Shown here: piece by piece, positions 1-10,224 of the stretch | How positions within the stretch are numbered: position 1 is the first letter of the stretch | How the letters are laid out: each line of letters begins with the position of its first letter | Assembly: GCA_946902985.2 (NCBI GenBank) | Contig: OX336388.2 | Location: 371,057,387 to 371,121,386, forward strand | DNA: 64,000 nucleotides | Reading direction: 5' to 3' | From: Meconema thalassinum | Lineage: Eukaryota > Arthropoda > Insecta > Orthoptera > Tettigoniidae | Position numbers and translations under genes: made by a program | The notes under the pieces: model-generated | Told to the model about the DNA's origin: nothing | Databases searched by the model: none | Seen by the model: the letters and a program-made list of their open reading frames with translations, nothing else

Positions 1-136
1 AGTGACAATTTTGCATGTTTATACTGAATGCCTTTAGGAGCTACGGTATTCACTGTCTGAATTTCAATTGCACCAATGGCAGAATGAAACATTGCTTACG
101 TCAGACGTGCGTAAGCAACACTTGTATGATAGCTTG

Positions 137-517
137 CCACGGTGGGTGAGTGGATAGCGTGCCGGTCTACTAACCCCAAGATTGCAGGTTCGCTCCTGGC
201 CGAGGTAAGTGATTGTTGAAAGGCGGCAAAAATACGACACCATGTCATACGATGTTGGCATGTCAAAGAACCCATTTGAATTCAGTAGGCCGTGTTCATA
301 ATGGCAAAATTAATCTCGGGAATTTCCGCCAACACAAAGTTCCTCATTTCTCTACTAGAAAGCGCTATAGAGTTCAAGGAGCTTAGATATCTAACCTCCT
401 TGACTTTCATAGTGATTCAAGGAACAACGAAATTCGTCATACAAGCTACCCACTGGGTGTCAAATTACAAAGCTTGCACTCGGCACACGATGCCATACGA
501 TATTATTATTATACTTT
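137..517 (+). repeat. tRNA-derived SINE, family A, copy 1
   Basis: The first ~75 bases read like a tRNA: an A-box-like TGGGTGAGTGG near 144 and a B-box-like GGTTCGCTCCT near 187, about 40 bases apart, as in an internal RNA polymerase III promoter. A tRNA-unrelated body follows and the copy ends in ATT repeats near 505-517. A second copy lies on the minus strand at about 27242-27672; there the tRNA acceptor stem (GCCACGG with CCGTGGT) still pairs perfectly. Dispersal in both orientations with a simple-repeat tail is typical of SINEs moved by a LINE. The small open frames in this stretch are chance frames. Confidence 0.8.
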
Positions 518-832
518 TATGATGGCAACATTTATGCAAATCAATATAGTCGAATAGAAGGAAATCACACACAGACATATCGATTAATCTCATTCCTCCA
601 TTTGTTTAAATGAATTAAGTAGACTATAAACCCATTTGGCTGGCATAGCTCCACAACATTTGTTCAAGGAATACATTTTTAAACAACACAAATGTCAGCA
701 ATATTTATTTCAATACAACTTTCAATGTCCACAATTATAGTTTTAACAAACATTATTTGCAGGAATATTGGCTATCATGGTCAATATTTAAAAAAAGAAG
801 CCATTTTTTAGTGCTGCCAATTTAATCTCGTA
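518..832. other. AT-rich spacer, nothing recognised
   Basis: Between the SINE tail and the target duplication of Gypsy-1 I see no gene, RNA signature or structured repeat. Confidence 0.6.
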
Positions 833-836
833 TTAG
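833..836. other. Target-site duplication TTAG, left
   Basis: The same four bases follow the 3' LTR at 16537-16540. A 4-bp duplication is usual for Gypsy-type integrases. Confidence 0.9.
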
Positions 837-1830
837 TGTACCCAATGGGACACGGCAGATTGGCATCGAACTCGGGTCTTATCAGAGAAGACCAGGCCCA
901 TGATTCTGCCCAGAATTGAACCATTGATCTCTGAGGGGGAACAGCTACAGGGAACCCGAAGAGCAATGAGTTATATAATGGCATAAAATCACAATAGCAT
1001 GATTTCACGGCCAGAATGTGAATATCATAGCTGTTTAAGGTGAATAATTGTAAGAAAGTGCAGGCATATGTACGTTTTGGAAGCCTGGACGCATGAAAAC
1101 CAACCAGCTTGACATTTGACTAATCGCAGCCAGCAGAGGGGCGTGTTTTAGTGACGCCGAAGGAACTCATTTCGTCTGGACCACAGGGACAGCTCGAGAT
1201 TAATGACTCTGTGGTTCACCAGTGGACAAGGCAGGAGACCGGAGAAGGGGTAGTTGCCCACAGAAATTAATTGATTGCAGCCAATTGGAGCATTGAAATG
1301 AAATAAAATTTACACCCAGGTGAATATATTCGAGGAGAGATAATTTAGGAGTGGTTTCACGCCTAAATTAAAGCCTATATCTCTAAATGAGCCTATGAAC
1401 ACACTGCCTACGCGCAGGAGGAATGATTTGGAGACCAGCACGAGGGGATTTACCAGGCTAGCGTCATGACGCTATGGAAGAAGGCAATTAATTGTAATTA
1501 ATTGGCCGAAGCGATCGCTTGCACGTGAGTGATTTTGGGACCTCCACACCTAGACAAACGAGGATTATACGTCATTTTGGCTGGAAATGCATTATTTCAA
1601 GAAAGGAGTCGGTCCCGAATGTCCAGTGGACTACGTTTTACGAGAAACCTTTATATAGGGCGAGCAGCGCAGAGAAGCAGTTCATCTCGAGTGCTTCTCC
1701 AGTTCATCTCGACTCAACACGTAAACTAACACGCTGCCAGATCACGCTAGAAAGTGCGCGTATTTGTTAAAGTATCGTCGCTCAAGTATATTGGGAGAAC
1801 AATGGTAGCGCATCATACAGCTTCTTAATA

Positions 1831-3295
1831 CACACATCAAAAAAAGTTTTGCATCACCTCGGTTCCAAGAGTTCCGGAACCGTTAAATACAAAGGGAATA
1901 GAGATCAACACAAACAACATTTCAGCTCGTTTTATTGCTCATGAGACCCACACATTGCATGTTGTACCATCATACAGCTAGACTTTCAGCATTTGTGGTC
2001 CAGATTGCAGTACACACCACTACCTCTAATACCCAGTAGCACGTCCTCTTGCATTGATGCATGCCTGTATTCGTCGTGGCATACTATCCACAAGTTCATC
2101 AAGACACTGTTGGTCCAAATTGTCCCACTCCTCAACGACAATTCGGCGTAAATCTCTCAGAGTGGTTGGTGGGTCAAGACGTCCATAAACAGCCCTTTTC
2201 AACATATCCCAGGCATGTTCGATAGGGTTCATGTCTGGCGAACATGCTGGCCACTGTAGTCGAGCGATGTGGTTATCTTGAAGGAACGCATTCACAAGAT
2301 GTGCACGATGAGGTCGAGAATTGTCGTCCATGAAGACAAATGCCTCTCCAATATTCTGCCGATATGGTTGCACTATGGGTCGGAGGATGTCATTCAGGTA
2401 TCGCAAAGCCGTTTCGGAGCCTTCCATGACCACCAGTGGCGTACGTCGGCCCCACATAATGCCACCCCAAAACATCAGGGAACCACCACCTTGCTGCACT
2501 CGCTGGACAGTGTGTCTAAGACGTTCAGCCTGACCAGGGTGCCTCCAAACACGTCTCCGACGATTGTCTGGTTGAAGGCATATGCGACACTCATCGGTGA
2601 AGAGAACGTGATGCCAATTCCGTGGGGTCCATTCAGCATGTTGTTGGGCCCATCTGTACCGCGCTGCATGGTGTCGGGGTTGCAAAGCTGGACCTCGCCA
2701 TGGACGTCGGGAGTGAAGTTGCGCATCATGCAGCCTATTGCGCACAGTTTGAGTTGAAACACGACGTCCTGCGGCTGAACGAAACGCATTATTCAACATG
2801 GTGGCATTGCTGTCAGGGTTCCTCCGAGCGGCAATCCGTAAGTAGCGGTCATCCACTACAGTAGTAGCCCTTGGGCGGCCTGAGCGAGGCCTGTCATCGA
2901 CAGTTCCTGTATCTCTGTACCTCCTCCATGTCCGAACAACATCGCATTGGTTCACTCTGAGACGCCTGGAAACTTCCCTTGTTGAGAGCCCTTCTTGACA
3001 CAAAGTAACAATGCGGACGCGATCGAACTGCGGTATTGACCTTCTAGGCATGGTAGAACTACAGACAACATGAGCAGCGTACCTTCGTCCTGGTGGAATG
3101 ACTGGAACTGATCGGCTGTCGTACCCCCTCCGTCTAATAGGCCCTGCTCATGCATGGTTGTTTACATCTTTGAGCAGTTTTAGTGACATCTATGAACAGT
3201 CAAAGGGACTGTATCTTGGATACAATATACACAGTCAACGTCTATATGCCGGAGATCTGGGAACCGAGGTGATGCAAAACTTTTTTTGATGTGTG
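1831..3295 (-). mobile_element. Tc1-A: intact Tc1-like DNA transposon (1465 bp)
   Basis: The element lies between TA dinucleotides (1829-1830 and 3296-3297), the standard Tc1/mariner target duplication. Terminal inverted repeats of roughly 46 bp begin CACACATC and run through a shared TTTTGCATCACC block. The undisturbed 3' LTR of Gypsy-1 shows the empty site (near 13790), which proves the insertion and its exact ends. A second copy with the same length is at 55325-56789. Confidence 0.97.
2026..3051 (-). CDS. Tc1-like transposase, DD34E, full length
   Basis: A 341-residue frame opens with MPRRS and has the layout of Tc1 transposases: a paired-like pair of helix-turn-helix regions in residues ~1-115 with a GRPR motif between them (RSGRPRATT), then a DDE/RNase H-fold catalytic domain. 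The catalytic residues are visible: D in FTDE, D in FMDDN, and E in NPIEHAWD, with 34 residues between the second D and the E. Such enzymes excise and insert the element at TA sites in the nucleus. The length is normal and there is no break, so the protein could be functional. It differs from the copy at 55520-56545 by about eight residues, including one next to the first catalytic motif (ECR versus ECL). The start ATG is the first in frame and fits the family N-terminus. Confidence 0.96.
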   Translation of the reverse strand: MPRRSIPQFDRVRIVTLCQEGLSTREVSRRLRVNQCDVVRTWRRYRDTGTVDDRPRSGRPRATTVVDDRYLRIAARRNPDSNATMLNNAFRSAAGRRVSTQTVRNRLHDAQLHSRRPWRGPALQPRHHAARYRWAQQHAEWTPRNWHHVLFTDECRICLQPDNRRRRVWRHPGQAERLRHTVQRVQQGGGSLMFWGGIMWGRRTPLVVMEGSETALRYLNDILRPIVQPYRQNIGEAFVFMDDNSRPHRAHLVNAFLQDNHIARLQWPACSPDMNPIEHAWDMLKRAVYGRLDPPTTLRDLRRIVVEEWDNLDQQCLDELVDSMPRRIQACINARGRATGY

Positions 3296-6042
3296 TAGTA
3301 ATTATGAATCATGTAAGATTTAACCTCCAGCAGATATTATTCAATATCATACGCAAGTATAAATTCGCCACAGCGTAGGGATAATTCAGGATGTTTTTGG
3401 ACAGTGAATATGACAGGAGGGGTTGTCATAGTTTAAAATGACACAATATTGTCAGGATCACTACAATTATGGGAGCCTGGAAGGCATCACAAACAATCGT
3501 GACAGTGAACTGAACAGGATTGCAGTAGAGATGATATGAACTGAAGGTGACGGGAATCGAACGCACGCACACGCAAGATAGACTTTCACGGAGACCAGCG
3601 GTTGTCGGAAGTTAGCTGCATCACATCTCTGAGGTCAGGCGTTAGTAGGAGTCCAGTTAAGGATCCACATGTGAAATAGTTCGGGAAGTGTATATAAGTT
3701 TTATTACAGTGATTTTAAAAGTGTTTATGTGTATGGTAAAATAATATGTATTGTGTTAAAGTGAGAAAAGCCAGTGATAAAAATATGATTATCATATTTG
3801 AAGTGTATAATACCAGTTGTCGTGTGATAACTACTATGATGGCTTAAACACAGCATCATGGTAGGTTCGTGGCTGGCGTGCTGGAATAACCCAGCGAAAA
3901 TGAAAAGTGAGTACAAATTTAAAATGTTAATATAATTAAATAGTTCACCATACAACGAAGCATCACTTTAAGACTAAGATGTAACAGTCATTTATGTACG
4001 AGCTTTCACCACTCGTATTTTGGTAAAATATGGTGTGGAGGGTGATTTGCTTACGGCTATTTGGGCCTAAGATAGTGATGAAAGTAACGGTAACGTTAGA
4101 TATTAATAATAATAATAATCTGGGGTCGGTAACAGTAATAAGTAAAGTAATAGGCGTGTCAGGCCTAGCGTACGTGCAAAGTGTGTCATGTCTAACGTAA
4201 AGATACTGTATTTTTGTAAACAGTAAGAAAGTAACGTAAAATATATCGAGATATGAGAATTTTTCAGTGTCATTGAAGTGTTGAATGTATATTTAATATG
4301 GTAAATTCTACAGGGTTGTATTTGAGAACCATTAAGGTAATGTAAGCCAGTAAATTGATGCTTGTTTTAGGAGTTACTTAAAGCTTTGGCTTAAGAGTAA
4401 TTGCAGAGAGGCGTGAGTGCTTTAATAATTGAGTCATCTATGAGAAGTATTGTTTGAGCCGCATACAGCGAGCAAGTAACGTAGAATCAAGTGATTTACG
4501 TCAATAAGTTGCGGGGATCAATCAAACATAGCTTGCACGTTAGGTGAAAAGTTGGCTAATCTACGAGACAGTATCGCCTTGGTGCATACTTGTATTATTC
4601 GCAGCGAGTGAGACGGAGTCTGTCTGTATCCACCGCTTGCAGGAATTGTGCCGCGAGGGATAACTCTTCGAGACCCTGCGTGAGCCCATGTATTAATTGA
4701 TCTGCCCTGAGAGGTAAGAATCATGTTCGTCGTATAGGAAACGCAGATTTCCTTATTTTTAAGCAGCTGCTCCGATGAGAAAACTTGGATACTCTATCGA
4801 CATGCGCGCCAGAAGCCACTAGTATCGCCACAGAACGGCAAGGCTATGACAGGATCCATCCCCTGCCATGAATGTTAATTAGGAGCCGAATTGAGCCCAT
4901 TACACTATATAAGTAGATATTAAATAATTTGAATGACTTGATTACTAGGGACAACATTCAGGGTACCTCCATTGTACTGCATTTGTAAACAAACGTGACC
5001 TTGCTAGCAGCCATATGGGGTGGTAGCAGGCCACGAGGATGGCGACCATCTTGCTCGGCCAGCTGGAACTAATTTTATTGCCCGCTTGGAAAGGAGGTCT
5101 GGTGACCTGATCCCTTTATTTTAGAAGCGTGTGAGACACTGAAGAATCTCGATATTTCGAAAAGTGATTAAGATATGATTGTTGTGATGATGCCAATTGA
5201 ATTAAATGATGTGTTTCAACACACAAACCTTGTTGGATCGCTGTGATCGGATAATATTTGGCCCAGTTATTCTCTGAGGAGGAACGCTGCACCAAATAAA
5301 CATAGGCATCTTTTTAAAGTGCATTTTGCCCAGTTCACACTAATTTATGCAGACGGGTAGGTGATTTCAATGACATGACACGTATGTAACGATAATATTT
5401 CGACCAGACCCAGAAAATCGTTGTATGGTGAAGCCATGAACATTTCTATCCATGTGTATTTTGGAAGGGAAAACGTACCACTTTAGCGTTCAAATTGATG
5501 GGAAAAGAGAATACGATTCACGCGACGCAACACTTGTTAATTAAGGCATAAGGTAATGAATTTATGTTAATGAAAGTAAATGCCCCGTGTGAAACGGATT
5601 AATGTTTAATTATTGCATAATTAATGTCATTTAAAGATGTATTGTGACTATTGTGTTGTGATACTCCAGTTTGTGTTAAATTGTGCCATGTGAAGAACAC
5701 TATGGACACTCGTAGATGTCTGAGAGTATCAATGATAGGATGCTAGAAATAGATTTGAGTGCAGTGAAGCACTAATTTTAAGAAGAGACTCACAAATAAC
5801 CTTGATTTTCGTTGTGGGAAGTAAATGTAAAATATCCTTTGTTTGTATTTTTGTTGTATAGCCATGATTTTTATCATTAAATTTATTTAGGAATATGTTG
5901 TTTCTTTCATGTAGAGTAGTTACCTGACAGACTCAAATCCTGAGCATGTGGTCGTATGGTGGGCAGGAACGTCCCATACCTCGAAAGACCGTGAGTTAGC
6001 TGGGATACCCACACATGTTCCATATGATGACAATTGGGTACA

Positions 6043-6736
6043 TGGAGGAGATGTTATTGTACTAGGATTGAGTCACAGGTACTACTAAAAGTCGGCCAAG
6101 ATATTAATGGTAGAAGCAAGTACAGCAGAAAAATTAGGATATATTAGGAAAAGGCCGCGTCCCATTTGTTAATAAGCCTCCACGTCAAATAAATGTTGAT
6201 AATCCTCCATAAGACATGCTTAAATGTAACTTGTTAGCGATGAGCACCCACCTAATTGTAAACACCATTAAAGCACGTCCTCCTCTTTACATTATCATGG
6301 CGGCCCGAGTGGGGCATTCGGCAATAAAAACCACTCCCTGGACAGTTTTACTAATAATTCAGAATATTGCCGATGTCTTACAATGGGGCAACCATTGATA
6401 ACCAGACTTCTCATATTTATCATGGCGCCCAGATACGTGGAAAGCTTATGGGATTCAGAAAAACACATAATAATAGCATGGTTTTCATGGGGAAAACCAT
6501 AATAGTATTTTTTTTCCTCAAACTATGTTTGAGCGATTGTGAGTGTTTTTGGTGATACTCAGACATTAGACACTGTTGTCAGACGGGTACGAGTGTCTAA
6601 ACCCATTCCATAGGTGGTTACAGCACTGTGTAAAATGATTGTTGTTGTTGTCGCGACATCGGAATTCTTTTTCCCAATAGAACGCGCCAGCATGCTCAGC
6701 TACGGCCTGCCTGAATCTCAAAATAAGAAATAGAGG
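6043..6736 (+). promoter_or_regulatory. Gypsy-1 leader with candidate primer-binding site
   Basis: The internal region starts directly after the LTR with TGGAGGAGATG, in the position and with the TGG start of a tRNA primer-binding site. I cannot assign the tRNA. The rest is an untranslated leader of about 690 bases up to the presumed gag ATG at 6737; no other structure is evident. Confidence 0.55.
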
Positions 6737-9033
6737 ATGGCTGGAACTGAGGGGGTACTCAAGTGTATCGCGTAGTTAAGAGAACATTTTGATACTACTC
6801 ATGCTAAGAGTAGGGAAGAGGCTAAAGCATTTCAAGATGAAATAGCGGGTAGATTGGCTACAGTAAATACTCAATTAGAGACCAATCAAACTGAAATGAG
6901 TCATATGTTGGCTACAGTAAACACGCATTTAGATTCAAACCTATTAGAGGTCAATAAAAAATTTGATGATGTTAAAGAATCTATTAAGCAAGAGGTAACT
7001 AAGAATATTGTTAGCGTGGTTTCAGAGATGCAAGCTAATAACGACAAACTCTTTGAGTCAATAGAGCTAAAACTAGAGAATAATCTGCAAGCGTGCAGAG
7101 AATCACAGCGTGAGATTAATGATAGCTTAACCAGTATGTCCGTAAAGCTTAAAGACATTCAAAATCAGAATGAAGCGAATACTAAGCGACAGCAAGAGCA
7201 ATTTAATACGTTCACTCAGACCGTGGATCAAAGGCTCGAAGACAGCGACGGAAAATGGAATAATCGGATGGCAGGCTACGCAAAAGCTGTAGACGAAGCC
7301 TTAAGGAAGCAGGATCAGAATATCCTTGACCAGTGCAAGGAGATCAGCGAAGTAAAAACTTCTGCTCAAGAGAATAAGGAAATAATCTCAAACATGAAAA
7401 GGCAGGTTGTAAAGGATCAAAAAGAGTTAGAACAAACTCAAAACGATCTAGCAGTCATTCATAAGAGGCAGGATGAGGACCAGGGGAAAATTACAAAAAT
7501 ATGGACTGAAATTTCTCATATGCATGGTCACATACAGAAAGAAGTTACAGGCTTACGAGAAGAATTAGAACTTCGAGAGGGCTTGAAGACTGAAGCCAGC
7601 GATAAAACGCTTGCCGAGGTAAGACAGAGTCTAGCGGGGGAAATTTCCCATATGAAAGGAAGCCTTAAGGATGACGAGGAGAAAGTATTTTCTATGGCAG
7701 AGAAAAACCGGGATGCTAGGAAAAAATAGAACGAGAGGTATTAGCTCGTTTAGAAAGGGCAGAAAACAGGCACAGCCAAATAGAAACTAGAATGATCGCA
7801 CAGGAGGAGTCCATTTTGCGAAATCCTGGGTCCAACGAAGGAAGCGTAGATGAAAATAAGAGAAATAAATGGGCAGATATAGAGATACAGCCCACTCCAA
7901 AAAATATGCCAAGTGACATCCCGTATACCACGCCTGGTATACCTATTGCCACGTCCACACCGCATGAAAATGCTATACAAAATCAAATAGTCACTGTTGT
8001 GAGGGCTAGTGATGAGAAACCGAAGAAATATTCTGGGAGTAATTCAAACATGACACCCAAATACTGGCTCAAAGAGGTTTCCGAGTACTTGAATGACGCG
8101 AAGGTACCGCCAGAGTGAAGATTAAGAGCTATCGAAAAACTGACTGAAGGCGAGTGCGCCTTATGGTTTAGAAGTTTTCGGTACACGTTTGACACCGTTG
8201 ACGAATTTCGCCAGGCATTTTTAAGCAGGTACTGGAACGCAAATATACAACAGAATCTCAGGTTGGACTTGTACTCCAGACGCTATAGTACAAATAATCC
8301 AACGAAGTATGCTGAGTTCTTTATAGCTCAATTGTGCCGTTTCCGTGAACTTGATGAAGGCCCTAGAGAGTCAGATCTGTGTATAGCGATAGCCAAGCAG
8401 TTACCATATGAAGTACAACGTCTATTAATATCGGCAAACGCCAAGACAGCGACTGACATGGACGAAGTGCTGAGACAACTCGATCTCACTACAGCGCAGC
8501 ACACAAGGCAAGGTCGGAACACAGAACAAGTCCACATGACTAGTACGCCTACTGAATCGACTAGGGTGCAAACTAAAAGTAAGTCTACTGGCACCAAAAC
8601 CGAGAAATCAGACTGGCAACGCGAAGAAAGGGAAAACCAGAATTGGAGGCCAGCATACAGAGGAAGATCGAACCGCGGATACCGAGGAAGGAGAACCTGG
8701 AATCAGCACGATACAAGAGACCAGCAGCCTGATAACAGAAGAAATTACGGCCGACATGGGAATAACCAAGGATGGAGATCCCAAGAACAGAGTCGCGGGT
8801 TCGATGAATAGGCAGAAGAACGCTATCACGCATCATTAAGATATATGGAAGAGCGTGGAGACGACAATAGAAAATCGCAAGTGCGTTGGGATGAAGCGAT
8901 TAAGAATAGAAGGTCACCCGACATCTATAAGAATGATGACGGAGCCAAGAGTCTGGAACTTCAGCAGTACGAAGACAGACAGAAGAACTCCACAAAGAAT
9001 GGAGCAATTAAAAAAAACACCAAAATTAAATGA
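6737..9033 (+). pseudogene. gag: Gypsy-1 gag, coiled-coil N-terminus, broken
   Basis: The likely start is ATG 6737, in frame with the long frame from 6854; a TAG at 6773-6775 breaks it after 12 codons. Residues encoded by about 6850-7730 are rich in E, K, Q, N and L in heptad-like order and predict a long coiled coil. A capsid-like domain follows (about 8030-8500; PTKYAEFF and QLPYEVQ also occur in Gypsy-2), then an arginine/glycine-rich RNA-binding tail near 8630-8810 with no CCHC zinc knuckle. Breaks: TAG 6773, a frame change at an A-run near 7721-7726, TGA 8116 and TAG 8809. The family role is the structural shell of the virus-like particle. The identification rests on position and on similarity to Gypsy-2 gag at 41198-36434. 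Confidence 0.8.
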
Positions 9034-9754
9034 CCAAATAGGAGAGGTAAATGCAGGAAGGATTACAGAGAATGTGGTTAACTGGATTGCCAAACCTGAG
9101 GAACTTATTGAAGACCAGGATGAAGGGACGGTCAATGTAAGAAGGGAACTACCCATTATAATTGTAAACATCGCAGACATGAAGATAAGAAGTCTTCTAG
9201 ATACAGGCTCAACGGTATGTCTAACAACCCAGGCGTTATATAATGAAATCCATAGTAAAATCCACGTATTGAAAATACCTATTTCAATCGTGTAGATAAA
9301 AGGCGTGATACCAGATAAAGTAATGATATGCAGATACCGAGTATTTTTAGATTTACAGATAGGGAACTCTACATTCTCACAGAGCTTCCTACTTGTGAAT
9401 AAGCTGCCTTTTAACGTTATTGTTGGCATGGATTTCATAAGAGAATATAAGGTCATAATTGATCTCTCGCAAGACATTGTTATGTTTCGCGCAAGCGAGG
9501 GAAAGGAAGATTTAGAGCTCTCATTAAAACATAATGAAACGAGACCAGAAGAGTATGTATGGCATATATACGGAGATATAACTGGGGATGCAGTATTGAC
9601 AACAGAAGACATCGAGGGAGAGTTGGCAATACTGGCCGCAGACATTGAAAAGGACCTCGAACCACAATTTGAAGAATGCCTGGGAGAAAAGATAGAGGAA
9701 GATAAAATTGGTCCAGAACATAAGCAAATGTTAAGGAAACTGCTATTTGAATAG
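8990..9754 (+). pseudogene. Gypsy-1 protease region of pol, broken
   Basis: The frame overlaps the end of gag in the +1 register and contains the aspartic-protease signature LLDTGSTVCLT, with the catalytic aspartate codon at 9200-9202. A second conserved strand, FNVIVGMDFI (about 9411-9440), corresponds to the flap-distal part of retropepsins. The enzyme family cuts Gag and Pol into mature parts. A TAG at 9292-9294 splits the domain and another at 9752-9754 separates it from reverse transcriptase. The same layout, unbroken, is seen in Gypsy-2 at 36376-35879. Confidence 0.85.
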
Positions 9755-10224
9755 AAAGGAGTCTTCGATTCGAGACCTGGCCGGATCAAGAATTTCCAAT
9801 ATGCGTTCCAAGTTAGTGACTGGACACCATTCAGACAAAAGCCGTATCCTGTAGCTGAAAAACATTATTTAAAGGTCAAGGAAGCAATACAGGAGATGCT
9901 AGAGGCGGGCGTCATTGTAAAGACGGCCACACCTTATGTCAGCCCACTGGTAGTTGTACCTAAACAGGACGGAAGTGTAAGGATATGCCTGGACCTGCGA
10001 AATTTGAATTCCAAGGTCATACCAGAATTTGACCAAGTGCCGCCCTTCAAGGAGGTCCTCAGGAGGTTCAAAGGAAAGACTGTATTCTCAAATCTTGACC
10101 TGACAGCAAGTTTTCACCATCTTGCACTAGAGGAGAAAACAAGCTTATTAACTGGGTTTTTATTCGATCAGCATACATAGTCATTCGTGCGTCTCCAATT
10201 GGCCTGAAAACAGCGGGTTCAGCG
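9755..10224 (+). pseudogene. Gypsy-1 reverse transcriptase, N-terminal half, broken
   Basis: The frame encodes the fingers and start of the palm of a Ty3/Gypsy reverse transcriptase: motifs TPYVSPLVVVPKQDG and ICLDLRNLN, then FSNLDLTASFHH, which carries the first catalytic aspartate. The reading frame ends at TAG 10178-10180 and the homology continues one register over by about 10190, so a small indel separates it from the YVDD half. The best remaining start is ATG 9896, but the domain clearly begins further upstream. Confidence 0.88.

Larger units (their letters stand above)
837..6042 (+). repeat. Gypsy-1 5' LTR, split by a Tc1-like insertion
   Basis: It matches 12782-16536 on both sides of the insertion at 1831-3295. 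TATA-like motifs (TATATAAG) at 3691-3698 and 4906-4913 are candidate Pol II promoters; which one is used cannot be told from sequence. Several small open frames in the LTR (such as 4518-4724) are copied in the 3' LTR only because the LTRs are copies. A 3.7-kb LTR is several times longer than the few hundred bases common in this group. Confidence 0.93.

Noticed and set aside
2269..2757. 162-codon plus-strand frame over the Tc1 transposase
   Set aside because: It is antisense to a full-length, motif-complete transposase and appears only because of codon bias; the same shadow is broken in copy B.
4518..4724. Small open frame on the minus strand, repeated at 15010-15216, as a possible LTR-encoded protein
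   Set aside because: The repeat follows from LTR duplication. The 68-residue frame has no domain and no start context.
7715..7740. Programmed frameshift at the A-run in Gypsy-1 gag
   Set aside because: It lies in the middle of gag, not at a gag-pol border, and the copy has several other lesions; an indel is simpler.
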